A program made the position numbers and the translations under genes. The notes under the pieces are model-generated. The model saw only the letters and a program-made list of their open reading frames with translations, was not told the origin of the DNA and ran no database searches. A stretch of DNA of 64,000 bases, from the NCBI GenBank assembly GCA_024160085.1, contig JAMDYG010000001.1, positions 1,488,001 through 1,552,000 of the forward strand, given 5' to 3'. The number at the start of each line of letters is the position of its first letter. The first letter of the stretch is position 1. Below, piece by piece: positions 44,258-54,400 of the stretch. The DNA is from Serratia symbiotica. GTDB taxonomy: Bacteria; Pseudomonadota; Gammaproteobacteria; Enterobacterales; Enterobacteriaceae.

Positions 44258-45182
44258 TTACAGCAGATTGGCGATCATTTTCTCCAGTTTTCCCTGATCT
44301 ACGGCGAACTTGCGGATACCATCGGTTAGTTTCTCAACTGCTATCGGATCCTGGTTGTGCTGCCAGTAAAATTCAGATTCGGTCAGCGCGGTTAGATGCG
44401 CCCTCACTTCACCGGTATAGGACAGTTTACACTCCAGCGTGCCTTTGCTTTCCGCTAGCGCTTTTAGCAGCGCAGGCGCAATAGTCAGACGGTCGCAGGC
44501 GGCCAGCTCGATGAGCTCACCAAGAACCGTGCCGTTTATAGTACTGGTAGATCTCGGTAACGGAAACTACGCACGGATCTTCGTGCGGTACGAACTCTTT
44601 CTTGTCGCCGTTCGTTTGGTACCGGTCGAGGATACGGCCAACGAACGACAAGATCAGGTAAACTCTAGCTTCAGCACAGGCACGGCACGCGCCTGTGCAA
44701 AGGAAAACAGCAGCGTCAGGTTACAGTTGATGCCTTCTTTCCCCAGTTGCTCCGCTACACAGATGCCCTGCTAGGTAGAGGCCAATTTGATCAGGATACG
44801 GTCATTGCTGATGCCAGCTTCGTTGTACGGCTTGATCAGGCGTTTTGCCTTGGCGACACTGGGTTTTGGTATCATAAGACAGGCGCGCGCCCACCTCGGT
44901 GGAGATGCGGCCCGGAACCAGCTTCAGGATTTCCAAACTGATGTTGACCGCCAGCTTGTCGGCAGCATCGGCGATCTACTGATCGCAATCGCTGCTCTGC
45001 TCGCGAGCCCAGGTGATGGCTTCATCAATCAGTTAGCGATATTCAGTAATTTGGGCTGCATTAAGGATCAGCAATGGGTTGGTAGTAGCATCTTGCGGTT
45101 GATACAGCTGCATTGCCGCGATATCGCCCGTATCCGCAACTACTGTGGTGAACTGGCGCAAAGCTGTTAATTTGTCGGTCAT
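44258..45182 (-). pseudogene. talB: Transaldolase B TalB, disrupted
   Basis: TalB is the transaldolase of the non-oxidative pentose phosphate pathway. The start [20 protein letters not shown] and [19 protein letters not shown] (with the substrate-site D-A-T-T-N-P) are clear. Stops hit after ITEYR and DCDQ, shifts follow near 44870 and 44700, and further pieces ([39 protein letters not shown], and the end EKMIANLL) appear in other frames. The extent (308 codons) is close to the family size of 317. Another transaldolase elsewhere in the genome could compensate. Confidence 0.9.
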
Positions 45183-45463
45183 GTTGGCATTATCTAATCG
45201 TTTGTGCGTAAACGTTTGGCATTATTCAACCATGCCTTTTCCTGATAATAACATGCGTAAAGCCCAGAGCAAGGCTAGAAAGACGCAACCTGGCGGTGCA
45301 GGTTTTATCTTTGATCGGGCACCCGTTTACGTGGATATCTTTCGTCTGGAGTAACCAGCAGCCAACACGCTAACTTTACCGGGCACCGTGCTTATCAGGC
45401 TTGTTGTCTTTTTCCCCACGCTTTTTGCTAAAGTATCGACACTCGGATAAACAGGATGTGCTC

Positions 45464-46245
45464 ATGCTCGTTATTATTTTACCTGCTAAAATGCTTGATT
45501 ATAAAAGCCCACTGGCAATAGAACGCTATACACAGCCTGAACTGCTGGATACGTTACAGCAGATTATCAAAAGTTGCCGCGCGCTGACACCAGCATAAAT
45601 CGCCAGCCTGATGGGTATCAGCGATAAGTTGGCCAGACTGAATGCCGTATGTTTTAGCGACAACTGGCAACCCAAATTCAATCCCTTGAACGCTAGCGGT
45701 GCTTGGCTAGCGTTCAAGGGAGATGTTCTATACCGGCCTACAGGCGCAAAACTTCAACGAAGACGATTTCAATTTCTCCCAGCAGCACCTGCGCATACTT
45801 TCCAGCCTGTATGGCGTACTATGTCCACTCGATCTGATGATACCATACCGGCTGGAGATGTGCCTCAAACTCGAAAACGCCAAGGGCAAGGATCTGTACA
45901 GCTTTTGGGGCGAACAAATCTCTAAAAAGCTAAATGAGGCGCCGGAAAAGCAGGGGAATGATGTGGTGGTCAATCTGGCCTCCGACGAATACTTCAAGTC
46001 AGTCAAGCCAGCCAAGCTATACGGCTCAGTGATCAAGCCAGTGTTCCTTGATAAAAAGAATGGCAAGTACAAGGTGATCAGCTTCTATGCCAAGAAGGCA
46101 CGTGGCTTGATGAGCCGCTTTATCATCAAGAATCGCCTGACCCAGCACGAACAACTGTTAGACTTCAATCTGGAAGGCTATGCCTTTGACTAGAGCGCAT
46201 CGCACGCAGGGAAACGAACGGGTGTTTAAACGCCCTGAGCAGTAA
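45464..46245 (+). pseudogene. yaaA: YaaA (peroxide stress, iron-limiting protein), disrupted
   Basis: YaaA lowers intracellular unincorporated iron during peroxide stress (DUF328 family). The ATG at 45464 gives [17 protein letters not shown] and [15 protein letters not shown], with TAA at 45596 inside the TPPQI region. Shifts follow near 45690-45730. A long open stretch to 46192 then carries [45 protein letters not shown] and [20 protein letters not shown] replaces the family tail, whose end (VFKRPEQ) is readable in another frame. Confidence 0.9.
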
Positions 46246-46292
46246 TTAAAAAGCCGTTGCAAAGATGGCTTATCGTTTTATGGCGCAGGGTT

Positions 46293-47375
46293 TCAGGCAG
46301 GTAATGATAGCAGGAACTGGCGCAATTCGCTGAAGCTGGCTGGTAGGCTGTGTGACAATAGCGGCAGATCGACACGCAGCGCCAGCGCCTTCGGTAATTA
46401 CAGTTTCTGGCCGAGGATCGCTTCAACACTCTGTTTGAACTTAGCCGGATGCTCAGTGCCCAGGAACAGACTAAATTACCCTTGCTGCAACTGATCGCGC
46501 AGCGCGCGGTAGGCAGTCGCCACGTGCGGTTCGGAAATGTAGCTGCCCCGTTCAGCCAGCTCACGCAGGGTGTCTTTGGTGGTTTCATCACTCACTGCTG
46601 AGTGTCCTAAGCTCTCTGACCATTGCAGGACTTTGCGGCGAAACAGCTCTTCCACACGTTGCCAGTTGTTCTGCTGGCTGACATCCATGGCGTTAGATAA
46701 TATCGCCACCGTGGGATGCGGCTACCATTGGCCGTTGCTTAGAAAACGCGGCACGGTGTCGTTGGCATTGGTGGCGGCGATAAAACGCTTCACTGGCAAG
46801 CCCAGCAATTTGGCCAGCAGGCCGGTGGTCAAATTGCCGAAATTACCACTCGGCACGGAGATCACTAACTGATTGCGCGCATCCTGTGACAATTCTGCTA
46901 TCACTTCAAAGTAATAGCAGATTTGCGCCAGCAGGCGGCTGATGTTGATCGAATTGGCAGAATTCAAGTGCAGCGCTTTTTTCAGCGCCCGATTATCAAA
47001 GGCTTGCTTTACCAGCGCCTGACAGGCGTCGAAATCTCCGTCGATCGCCATGGTGTGAATATTGCCACCCAGCGTGCAGAATAGTTTTTCTTGCAGCGGG
47101 CTAATTTTGCCCTGCAGATAGAGGATCACGACCCGCACGCTCTACAAGCCATAGAAAGCGTGCGTCACAGCGGCACCCGTATCACCGGAGGTGGCGGGCT
47201 GTCAAAATGGTCACCGGCTGGTCACCAGCCACTTGCACCAGCATCTGCGCCATAAAGCGGCCACCAAAGTCTTTGAACGTCAGCATCGGGCCATGAAACA
47301 GTTCCAAACAGGCCACATCCTCTGCCACCTGCACTACCGGTGCTGGGAATTCAAAGGCGGCTTTTACGCATTAAA
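46293..47375 (-). pseudogene. thrC: Threonine synthase ThrC, 5' deleted and disrupted
   Basis: ThrC converts phosphohomoserine to threonine with pyridoxal phosphate. The first ~90 residues are missing: sequence begins within the family at [20 protein letters not shown], directly behind thrB. LELFHGPMLTFKDFGGRF (PLP-lysine region) and MAQMLVQVAGDQ are visible. A shift near 47190 and a stop near 47142 follow, then VVILYLQGKISPLQEKLF, SANSINISRLLAQICYYFE, SVPSGNFGNLT and PVKRFIAATNANDTV run open. Further stops hit the C-terminal part. The end LRQFLLSLPA with TGA at 46293 is preserved. Confidence 0.9.
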
Positions 47376-47677
47376 TATAAACAAAACCTTCGTCGTTTTT
47401 CAGATAGTGATTTTTCAGCCAGTCGGCCACTTGCCTGGGCGGCAGTGACATCGTTGCAGACAGAAAACAGCGTCGGGCCGTAGCCGGAGATGCCACAAGC
47501 CAGTGCGCCGATGTCTTGTACGGCCTTTCGTGCAGCGGCAAAGCCCGGCAATAAGCGGGTACGATAAGGCTCGGCGATTACGTCCCGCATCAGCTTGGCG
47601 GCCAGTTGCGGTTGCTGAATGTGGCAAGCATGGATGAATCCTGCCAGATAGCGGCCATGGCTGATATAGTCTTGATT
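47376..47677 (-). pseudogene. thrB: Homoserine kinase ThrB, C-terminal third between two deletions
   Basis: Only about 100 codons of the ~309-residue GHMP kinase remain: [49 protein letters not shown] and the C-terminal [12 protein letters not shown], then, after a shift, [16 protein letters not shown]. Upstream it is joined in frame to the end of thrA (LLRTLSW then NQDYISHG). Downstream the sequence passes through a TAA straight into the middle of thrC. The ATP-binding GSGLGSSA loop is lost. Confidence 0.88.
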
Positions 47678-49597
47678 CCATGACAGTGTGCGCAGTAAGT
47701 CGGCAAAAACTCCCGCTACGGTCACATCATTACCGGCACCGTAGCAGCGCAATACCAGTGGCTACGGCTGATAGTAGCGGCTGTAGAAGACCAGCGTGTT
47801 TTCGCCGTTTTTCACTTTATACAATGGATCGTTGCCGTCTACCGCTGCAATGCGCACTTGGCAGCGCCACTCTTCAACTATCCCGACATAGCGCAATACT
47901 TTGCCCTGTTCGGCGACAATACAGGAACTTGCGGCGTGAACCGGAGGCAGCAGCGCGCAACCGATGATAGTAGGCGATTGACGAGGTGTTGGCTTTCTTT
48001 TTCATCGTCACCACATGGAAGCCGTCAGCCAGGAAGTCGGCGTATTGATCGGCCACCGGCCTGGCTGTAGGTACAATCGACGATCACCGGGTTCAGCAGG
48101 TGATACTCCTTCACCAGACGGAGCAGGTGGTCGAGGTTGAACGGTTCCTTGTGCCACGGCCAGTTCGTCGCGCCAGCGTTGCAGCGTGATACCCCGGGCA
48201 CATTGGTCAGCATGGCGCACGCGAGTTGGCTATGCCACACACCCGCAGATCGATATGCTTCTACTTCAGCTACGGCTGCTGCCGGTAGATCTGTTCGATC
48301 AATGCACCACCGCCCCCACGCCGATGATAAATACTTCGATCACCTGATTGGTATTGAACAGTATCTGGTGACTGACACGTACGCCCGTGGTGACAGTATC
48401 ATTGCTGACTACCACCGAAATGGAACGCTCGGAAGAGCCTTGAGCAATAGCGACGATGTTGATGTTAGCGCACGCCAGTGCGGAGAAGAAAGGCGCAGAG
48501 ATACTGCACAAGGGGCGTATGCCATCGCCAACCACCGAGATAATTGCCAGCTTCTCCATCATAATCCAGTGGTTCTAGCACACCATCTTTCAGTTCCAGA
48601 TGGAATTTGTCTTCCAGCGCCCGGCGGGCGAGCCGCAGCTCATGCTGTGGTACGCAGAAACTGATGATGTACTCGGAAGAGGACTGAGTGATTAACATTA
48701 CCGAGATGCCAGCACGCGACATCACCGCAAACACGCGAGCCGCTAAGCCCTTCATGCCTGGGCCGGAGACATTAATTATCGCCATATTATTCAGGCTGGT
48801 GATACCCTTCATCGGCATATTCTCATTCCTGCTTTCCTCGCCGATCAGCGTACCGGGGGACCTGTGGGTTAGCCGTGTTTTTTATCAGACAAGTAATTTA
48901 GAATTGGGCGATCAGGGCGATAGTGCGAGAATGAAGCACTTTGGCTCAGAAATAGGAAAGCCCCATCGCCTCCTGATACGACATCGATTTCAGTAGTTTT
49001 GCGTCCGGTACAGTGCGCGGGTCGCAAGTATAAACACTATCGACATCAGTCCAAACTTCACAACCATCGGCACGTAAGCAAGCGGCCAGCACGGCGGCGG
49101 AATAGTCGGAGCCATTGCGCCCCAGCACCACTAGTTCGCCCTTGTCATTACCGGCGATAAAGCCCGCCATCAATAGGATATGATCAGTCGGGATCGCCGC
49201 TGCGGCAATGCGTCGCGTGGATTCGGCGATATCAACCGAGGATTCCAGGTATCGCCCGTGCGCCAGCAGCTTCTCCACCGGGTTAATCACCGTCACCGGG
49301 AAACTTTTAGCATGAAATACGCCTTCCATCAGGGCGATGGAGAGTTTCTCGCCGCAGCAGATGATCGAGGCGTTCACACTATCCGGGCACTGACCCAACA
49401 GCGCTACGCCGTGCAGCACCTGCTTGAGCTGAGCGAACTGCTGGTCGACAACACGCTTTAGCCGTTGGTACTCAAAATCCGGCAGTGCCTTAACCAGGCC
49501 GCTTAGCAAATCAGCAAAGATGCGTTCGGCGTCACTGATATCCGGCAGAATATCGCGGACCCGCCACCGAGGTTCCACCAAATTTCAGCACTTGCAT
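47678..49597 (-). pseudogene. thrA: Aspartokinase I/homoserine dehydrogenase I ThrA, deleted and disrupted
   Basis: ThrA is the bifunctional first enzyme of the threonine pathway. From ATG 49597 the start [11 protein letters not shown] is followed by a deletion of about 40 residues to [19 protein letters not shown]. The next 200 codons are open ([53 protein letters not shown]). A further deletion, stops and shifts precede ACT-domain pieces ([39 protein letters not shown]). The dehydrogenase half keeps [12 protein letters not shown] and [20 protein letters not shown], then jumps near 47915 from SRRKFLY to [10 protein letters not shown], losing about 190 residues including the catalytic core, and ends in thrB. 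Confidence 0.9.
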
Positions 49598-49626
49598 TTC
49601 TGATCTCTCCAAAATTTAAGCCAAAA

Positions 49627-49656
49627 AAAGCCCGTACTGGTTAGGTGCGGGTTTTT
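49627..49656 (-). terminator. thr operon attenuator hairpin
   Basis: CCCGTAC and GTGCGGG (49631-49637 with 49645-49651) pair with one G-T wobble. On the minus strand the hairpin is followed by seven T (ggctttttttgg), just before the thrA start, as in the E. coli thr attenuator. Confidence 0.8.
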
Positions 49657-49675
49657 TCTGTATTTCCTGTATGCG

Positions 49676-49718
49676 TCATCCCACCCCATTACCTTGTGGT
49701 ATCGGTGGTAGTAATCAT
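49676..49718 (-). pseudogene. thrL: thr operon leader peptide ThrL, frameshifted
   Basis: The minus strand reads ATG ATT ACT ACC ACC GAT ACC, the Thr/Ile control-codon run of the thr leader. An extra A (acaaggtaatgggg instead of acaggtaatgggg) then shifts the frame to TAA. Without it the ending would be T-T-G-N-G-V-G-stop, nearly that of E. coli ThrL. The usual N-terminal part upstream is not clear. The attenuator hairpin follows about 20 bases on. Confidence 0.65.
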
Positions 49719-49937
49719 TGTGCTATTCAGGCTTAGGGGTTACATGCTGTTTGTCTCAATAAATATGATCTCCGCTCTACTGGTTAAAGCAATCACTACC
49801 CCAAGTCAAATTATTTCTTTATTTGCTCACGCTCTATTCAGCCTAAAGAATGCGCAAAAGGTCCGTAGAAAAGCAAAATATACAGAATAAAAAAGCAGCC
49901 TGCCTGCGCTATTGCAGGAGATCTCACTGAGTCATTC

Positions 49938-50652
49938 TCAGCCCAGAGAATAGGGATAATCATTTGGCAAGTTTTTTCTATGTCATACACATCCTGTGCA
50001 GCATAGCTGTATCCCGCTGTTGCAGTGCCCCCAGCAGTTGGTGCACCCAATCGCACAATTTTGATCACCACTGACCCTAACACGCTAAATAATTCCTCAG
50101 CACGTTGGCGCAAAGCGTTTAGCTGGCCGATATTGGCTGGCGGCTGTTGCGCCACTCTGACATTCATTAATGCCGCTAACTGATAGCAGTACACCATCAC
50201 CGCCTGACCGAGGTTAAGCGAAGGGTAATCCGCCTGCATCGGCACACCGGTAAGCAAATTCGCCAGTGCCAGTTCTTCATTAGCCAGACCCGCAGTCTTC
50301 ACGACCGAACACCAAAGCGCCTGTCTCGCCTACTGCTGGCGTTCAGTCAGTTGCTTGAGCAACTGCGGCGGCGTGCAAAAATAGTAATGTAAGCGAAGCG
50401 CGCCCGGCTACGGATAGTAGTGGCGACGGTGAAATCCACATCCGCTATCGCCTGCTCTAGCGTGACGAAGGTTTGGTGGACGCCATCAAGGATCTCACGG
50501 GCACCATGTGCCACCTAGCATGCCGACGGCTTTAGGTGCGCTTCACTGGCGACAATGCGCAACGCAGTAAAGCCCATGGTTTTCATCGACCGCGCCGCGG
50601 TACCAATATTTTCTGGCCGGGTCGGAGCCATTAAAACAATATAAAGCCGCAT
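49938..50652 (-). pseudogene. lasT: TrmJ-like RNA methyltransferase LasT (YjtD), disrupted
   Basis: This is a SPOUT-family methyltransferase of unknown target, always next to arcA in enterobacteria. It starts at 50652 with MRLYIVLMAPTRPENIGTAA and RSMKTMGFTALRIV. A TAG at 50515-50517 follows HLKPSAC, and a stop plus shift occurs near 50310. Then GLANEELALANLLTGVPMQA and DYPSLNLGQAVMVYCYQLAALM read openly. The tail (LCDWVHQLLGALQQRDTAML, then DIEK) is spread over three frames. Confidence 0.85.
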
Positions 50653-50978
50653 CGAAATTCCACCGAAAATGGATCGCGGTTTTGACTGTTCCGCATAGCT
50701 TACCCACATTTACAATTACGCAACAAAATCACGTTGATTGATCCAAACTAGATTCAACAGATTATTGTTCTTTACAACAACTACCATTATTGTTCTATGT
50801 TTTACAGTTAATATTAATCAACACATTAAAATAACTTGCAGAAAAGTAAGCTGTAAATAATTGTATACCCTATTGCTGCCGATGAAGCAGAATCGTTCAT
50901 AAAATTCGATGTTCTGTGACTTAAGCAGTCAATTCTGTAAGTGTTTTTCACCAATATGTTAACGTGCTACAATTAAAT

Positions 50979-50992
50979 TTGATATATATCAA
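50979..50992. promoter_or_regulatory. FNR-binding palindrome upstream of arcA
   Basis: TTGATatatATCAA is a perfect match to the FNR consensus TTGATNNNNATCAA, 263 bases before the arcA ATG. E. coli arcA is FNR-activated under anaerobiosis. The whole interval 50653-51254 is non-coding, A+T rich, and probably holds the multi-promoter arcA control region. Confidence 0.75.
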
Positions 50993-51254
50993 CATAACCA
51001 TGGTTTTTCTGGGTGATAAATTCGATGTTCTGTTATACTGTTGTTAACAGGCATAAATAGGCAGCTGTAGAGACGCGTATCCTCAGCACGCCAGCTTTAT
51101 TGTTGACACATAGTGGAAAGTGTGTATCAAAAATGAGCTTACGTACTTTAGTCATTTGATGAGGAGGGAACGTGGCGCTATCTCTGCCCTCCTCTTAAAA
51201 ACAAAGAATTCTATACTTCCCATTTTATTTTGTTGGCAATTTTAGGTAGCAAAT

Positions 51255-51971
51255 ATGCAGACCCCGCACATTCTGATTGTCGAAGACGAGTTAGTCACTC
51301 ATAACACCCTAAAGGGCATTTTCGAGGCGGAAGGCTACATGGTTCACGAAGTCAATGACGGTGCAAAGATGCACAACATCCTGTCTAAAAATGATATCAA
51401 TCTGGTCATCATGGACATTAACTTGCCAGGAAAAAACGGCCTGTTGTTGGCCCGTAAACTACGCGAACAAGCCAACTTTGCACTAATGTTTCTAACTGGA
51501 CGCGATAACGAGGTTGATAAAATTCTCAGCATGGAAATCAGTGCCGATGATTACATCACCAAGCCGTTCAACCCTCGTGAATTAACCATTCGCGTACGTA
51601 ACTTGCTGTCACGTACCATGAACCTGAGTAGCGTCGGCGAAGAACGTCGCTTGGTGGAAAGTTATAAGTTCAACGGCTGGGAGTTAGATATTAACAGCCG
51701 CTCGCTGGTCAACCCGGATGGGCAACGGTATAAGCTGCCACGTAGCGAATTTCGCGCCATGCTGCACTTCTGCGAGAACCCAGGTAAGATTCAGTCACGT
51801 AGTGAACTACTGAAGAAGATGACTGGCCGTGAGTTGAAGCCGCATGACCGCACCATCGATGTTACTATCCGCCGCATCCGTAAGCATTTCGAGTCGGTAC
51901 CAAATACACCGGAAATCATCGCCACTATCCACGGTGAAGGCTACCGTTTCTGCGGCGATCTGCAAGCGTAA
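51255..51971 (+). CDS. arcA: Response regulator ArcA
   Basis: ArcA is the DNA-binding partner of the ArcB sensor, repressing aerobic respiration genes when quinones are reduced. The 238-residue frame equals E. coli ArcA and is intact. The receiver domain shows [20 protein letters not shown] with the acidic pocket, phosphoacceptor Asp54 in [12 protein letters not shown], the [12 protein letters not shown] and [18 protein letters not shown] switch residues, and an OmpR-type winged helix ending [13 protein letters not shown]. It is convergent with creA, with 1 base between stops. Of the regulators in this window it is the only one left intact. Confidence 0.97.
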   Translation: MQTPHILIVEDELVTHNTLKGIFEAEGYMVHEVNDGAKMHNILSKNDINLVIMDINLPGKNGLLLARKLREQANFALMFLTGRDNEVDKILSMEISADDYITKPFNPRELTIRVRNLLSRTMNLSSVGEERRLVESYKFNGWELDINSRSLVNPDGQRYKLPRSEFRAMLHFCENPGKIQSRSELLKKMTGRELKPHDRTIDVTIRRIRKHFESVPNTPEIIATIHGEGYRFCGDLQA

Positions 51972-51972
51972 T

Positions 51973-52497
51973 TCACACTTCAAAACAATCGGAATTCAGC
52001 TTACTGGATCCCGATTTATATTTCACCTCACCCCATGGGATGATCGGAACCGCACTCAGTGCATTTTTTGGTGAACCATCAACCACTCGATCCGAATAGC
52101 TCAGGTAGACTAACGTATTGCGCTTGGCATCATAAAAACGCACGACTTGCAGCTTCTTAAATACCAGTGAGGTTCGCTTCTGGAACACCACTGAACCTTC
52201 TGCATTGCCGTTTATGATCTTATCGCTCAAGGCGATCGGCCCTACCTGCTGACAGGAAATGGCCGCATCTGCGGTATCTTCCGCCAGCCCTAGCCCGCCT
52301 TTGACACCGCCAGTTTTGGCGCGGCTGATATAACAAGTTACATTTTTAACGTCTGGATCATCGAACGCCTCCACCACAATTTTGTGATCCGGCCCCACCA
52401 GTTTAAATACTGTATCCACCGATCCCACCTGGTCCGCCTGCGCGCTGTTTATCGTTGCACAACCGAGACCCAAAAAAAATAGCCACTCTTTTCTCAT
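51973..52497 (-). CDS. creA: CreA family protein (DUF1131-like periplasmic protein)
   Basis: CreA is a small exported protein of unknown function. The 174-residue frame has a signal peptide ([21 protein letters not shown]) and the conserved block [60 protein letters not shown] and [19 protein letters not shown]. coli CreA has 157 residues and ends soon after the VPxxPW motif. Here PW is followed by about 18 extra residues ([12 protein letters not shown] and a Cys near the end) up to 2 bases from arcA, possibly a lost stop codon. The rest is undamaged. Confidence 0.9.
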   Translation of the reverse strand: MRKEWLFFLGLGCATINSAQADQVGSVDTVFKLVGPDHKIVVEAFDDPDVKNVTCYISRAKTGGVKGGLGLAEDTADAAISCQQVGPIALSDKIINGNAEGSVVFQKRTSLVFKKLQVVRFYDAKRNTLVYLSYSDRVVDGSPKNALSAVPIIPWGEVKYKSGSSKLNSDCFEV

Positions 52498-52644
52498 TTA
52501 CTTAACTCCCACAAGCATTACTTTATCGCAACAGGCTCAACAATAAGAATTTATCTGGCCCACCGTATTCCTTTTAGCAAGGAGCGTGAAAAATCTTTGG
52601 CGGTCTCGCACAGCAAAAAAATTGCTATTATACGGCGTCGTTAT

Positions 52645-52799
52645 TTAGAGCCTATCCCATTAGAGTAGGCGCACATTGTTGCAGCCAGTTTGCACAAGGC
52701 AGCGCGCAACAACCGCAGCATACAGGGAGTCAATTAGGATGATGAGCACTCCCTAGACCTAACATAGCAAATAAAATAGTCTAATGGGATAAGTTCTTA
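52645..52799. repeat. MITE-like repeat, copy 2
   Basis: A 155-bp element with terminal inverted repeats (ttagagcctatcccattag; complement of the far end taagaacttatcccattag). The interior shares ttgttgcagccagttt, cagcgcgcaac, aaccgcagca and gcaaataaaatag with the copy at 25112-25263. It lies in the creA-rob gap, which otherwise (52498-52947) shows only the divergent upstream regions. Confidence 0.8.
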
Positions 52800-52947
52800 T
52801 CATCGCTCTTTAAGTAAGAGAGCGCTACAATCAAACCCTTGCGCACTGTGTTTTGCAAGAGGCAAAGGAGTGCAATACAACATGGTCTAATAATGCCAAG
52901 CACTCGCGTAATGAATCAACAGCCCTAAAGATCTATGAGGAAGATCT

Positions 52948-53361
52948 ATGGATCAAGCCGGTATCATTCGCAATCGCGATTTGCTTAGTTGGCTGGAAAA
53001 AATTTAGATCACCCCTTGTCGCTTGGACAACGTGGCGACAAAATTAGGCTACTCCAAATGGCATCTACAGCAGATATTCAAAGACATTACCGACACACCC
53101 TCGGCGCTTCATCCAAACCAGAAAGCTATCCAAAACCACCGTGTGTACACTATCGCGCCGGAGCCGCATTACCTGCCGGAGAAAATGCCAGTAGGCCAGC
53201 TTGACTTTATACTTATGGTCTATGGCTCTTGTCTGCCAATGCTCAGGTTGAGGCGTCGCAATAGGCACGACATAGAGCGCTTTTATCTAAAAGGTGATCG
53301 ACAGCCTCCCTAATACTGACTGATGATCAACTGCGATTATTTAATCCCGATCCGTCGCTAA
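52948..53361 (+). pseudogene. rob: AraC/XylS-type regulator Rob, internally deleted
   Basis: Rob activates multidrug and organic-solvent tolerance genes. From ATG 52948 one reads MDQAGIIRNRDLLSWLEKN (small insertion/shift), then LDHPLSLDNVATKLGYSKWH, LQQIFKDITDTPSA, the first helix-turn-helix. The second one and most of the effector domain are deleted. The text resumes at YTIAPEPHYLPEKMPVGQLD, FILMVYGSCLPMLRLRRRN, DIERFYLKGDRQPP and, after a shift, INCDYLIPIRR with TAA at 53359-53361. About 150 of 289 residues are gone. Confidence 0.87.
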
Positions 53362-53822
53362 TGCTATTGCGTAGAAGTAAGCGGCGTTCCGCATAGGCTA
53401 GCAGCCCCAGCACCGAACTGATCAGGCATCCCAGGGCAATACTGTGGCTGACAATCAATGACTTGCTGCCTGCTGGCAAAATCAGGCAATTTTCCAGTGC
53501 AGCACGCATCCGTTCGCACAGTTCTTCCTGCGGCGTCAGGCGGTCGATCAGGCGCCCCTCCAAAACCCCCATATGCAGCTAACGCAAGCGTTGATCGTTA
53601 ATCACCGTGTAGCCGCAAGCGGTGCCGATAATTTGTGCAGTATGGCGAGTGCGTCCCAGATCTCTGGTGATCACATGCGTGATACCCTCTGTGCTGACAC
53701 GTCTGGCGACCGGATGAGCCTGGTGTTCACCCTTGGCAGTTAACGGGCTGTCAGACTGTCCCTGGATGCGGCGAGCCGCATTCCATCGCATTTTGCCATG
53801 GCGGAAGATATACCTGTAATAT
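53362..53822 (-). pseudogene. gpmB: Phosphoglycerate mutase-like GpmB, disrupted
   Basis: GpmB is a histidine-phosphatase superfamily protein. The start codon position is ATA (53820-53822) before LQVYL, and a two-base loss disrupts the catalytic RHG motif. Then RWNAARRIQGQSDSPLTAKG, HVITRDLGRTRHTAQIIG, a TAA at 53579, MGVLEGRLIDRLTPQEEL, SLIVSHSIALGCLISSVLG and AYAERRLLLRNSIS can be read. After RNSIS the sequence runs into the complement of the rob 3' end, so the last ~45 residues were deleted. Confidence 0.87.
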
Positions 53823-53922
53823 TGTTGGTTTCTATTTTACTCCGTGAAACTTGAATTTATCGGCGCCGGGTGGCCCGTTATACTACAACCAACATATCGA
53901 CTAGAAGGATATCAGATCCGTT

Positions 53923-54370
53923 ATGTACCATGTTGTCGCTGCAACAACCAACCAGACAAAGCTCTAGGCTATTCAATTAGCCTTTGACGATACCTTTGGC
54001 GCAGGCCACTGCCATACTGAATCTGTCGATGTCGCCAGCGAGTGATTGAAGCACGTAAAATACGGCCAGAAGCCGATTTACGGATTGGAGCGGAGGCCGG
54101 AATTGAGTAGAACAGGACCCTTTCCTGGATAACAATAAAAACCCGCATACCCAGGGTGAGTAACATTGCGCCAGCTTAATACTGCCCTAAACCATTTTAC
54201 AGGGTATCCGCGCTGGTCGCGAACTAGGTAGCGAAATTGCAAAGATCACCGGCAACGCTGAAGTGAAATATCAGGGCAGTGCGATAGGCATATTTACCAA
54301 CGGGAAACTGAGTTGCACTAGCATCTATCATCAGGCTTTATTGCTAGCATTGGTGCCATTACATAACTAG
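53923..54370 (+). pseudogene. yjjX: Inosine/xanthosine triphosphatase YjjX, disrupted
   Basis: YjjX hydrolyses deaminated purine nucleotides. It begins MYHVVAATTNQTKL, then a TAG, AIQLAFDDTFGAGHCHTESV and DVASE with a TGA. Later pieces in other frames correspond to [28 protein letters not shown] and [16 protein letters not shown] before a TAG. Position between gpmB and trpR matches E. coli. Low conservation of the central part suggests older decay. Confidence 0.75.
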
Positions 54371-54400
54371 ATGTACCAGCAACATATCCAATAGCCTAGG

